Shown here piece after piece: positions 15,039-15,106 of a stretch of 15,106 nt of DNA. Origin of the DNA: Lachnospiraceae bacterium UBA7182 (lineage in GTDB: Bacteria; Bacillota; Clostridia; Lachnospirales; Lachnospiraceae); NCBI GenBank assembly GCA_002491115.1, contig DKVI01000089.1, positions 543-15,648 of the forward strand. Direction: 5' to 3'. Numbering within the stretch: the first letter of the stretch is position 1; every line of letters starts with the position of its first letter. The translations under genes were made by a program, and so were the position numbers. Below the pieces are notes generated by a model. That model was not told where the DNA came from and did no database searches. It saw nothing but the letters and a program-made list of their open reading frames with translations.

Positions 15039-15106
15039 TCTCTAAAAAACTTTCCACACTTGGGATATTTACAAAAAACACTTTAATCACAATCATTCAC
15101 AAAATT

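Overview
The window looks like a chromosomal segment of a Gram-positive Clostridia species, most likely of the Lachnospiraceae type. This rests on strong AGGAGG-type ribosome binding sites, occasional TTG starts, intrinsic terminators, a PTS beta-glucoside system with an RpiR regulator, and compact sigma factor-ABC and two-component-ABC operons typical of gut Clostridia. No sequence search could be run, so the taxon is an inference. Every gene I support lies on the minus strand, so transcription runs from high to low coordinates. I see no tRNA, rRNA, CRISPR array, insertion sequence or phage gene.

From right to left: (1) 13207-14966, an OmpR-type response regulator followed by an overlapping sensor histidine kinase. 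(2) 9931-13100, a MacB/FtsX-type ABC exporter (ATPase plus an 832-residue permease with a 4-nt ATGA overlap), closed by a clear terminator at 9807-9849. The 106-nt gap between kinase and ATPase holds an 11-bp-period direct repeat, a -10 element, and a hairpin whose 3' arm includes part of the ATPase ribosome binding site. (3) 6377-9715, a tightly packed operon: ECF-type sigma factor, six-helix membrane protein (candidate anti-sigma factor), ABC ATPase, ABC-2-type permease. Neighbouring genes overlap or are 1 nt apart. (4) 4990-6215, a broken group II PLP-dependent decarboxylase: an internal deletion, a frame change and no usable start codon. (5) 4089-4898, an RpiR/SIS-domain sugar-phosphate-responsive regulator ending in a terminator. 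(6) 207-3885, a beta-glucoside operon: GH1 6-phospho-beta-glucosidase, PTS IIBCA permease, and a small four-cysteine protein whose frame is interrupted. A hairpin terminator closes it. (7) At the left edge, a near-consensus minus-strand promoter fires out of the window.

Working together: the PTS permease would import and phosphorylate a beta-glucoside, the GH1 enzyme would hydrolyse it, and the RpiR protein would sense a sugar phosphate and control them. The other half resembles a cell-envelope defence or peptide-export region with two independent sensing routes (sigma/membrane partner and two-component system), each wired to its own ABC exporter. The most interesting regulatory structure is the leader of the MacB-type ATPase. 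The small frameshifted cysteine-cluster protein, the ambiguous sigma factor start, and the decaying decarboxylase are the other items worth checking.
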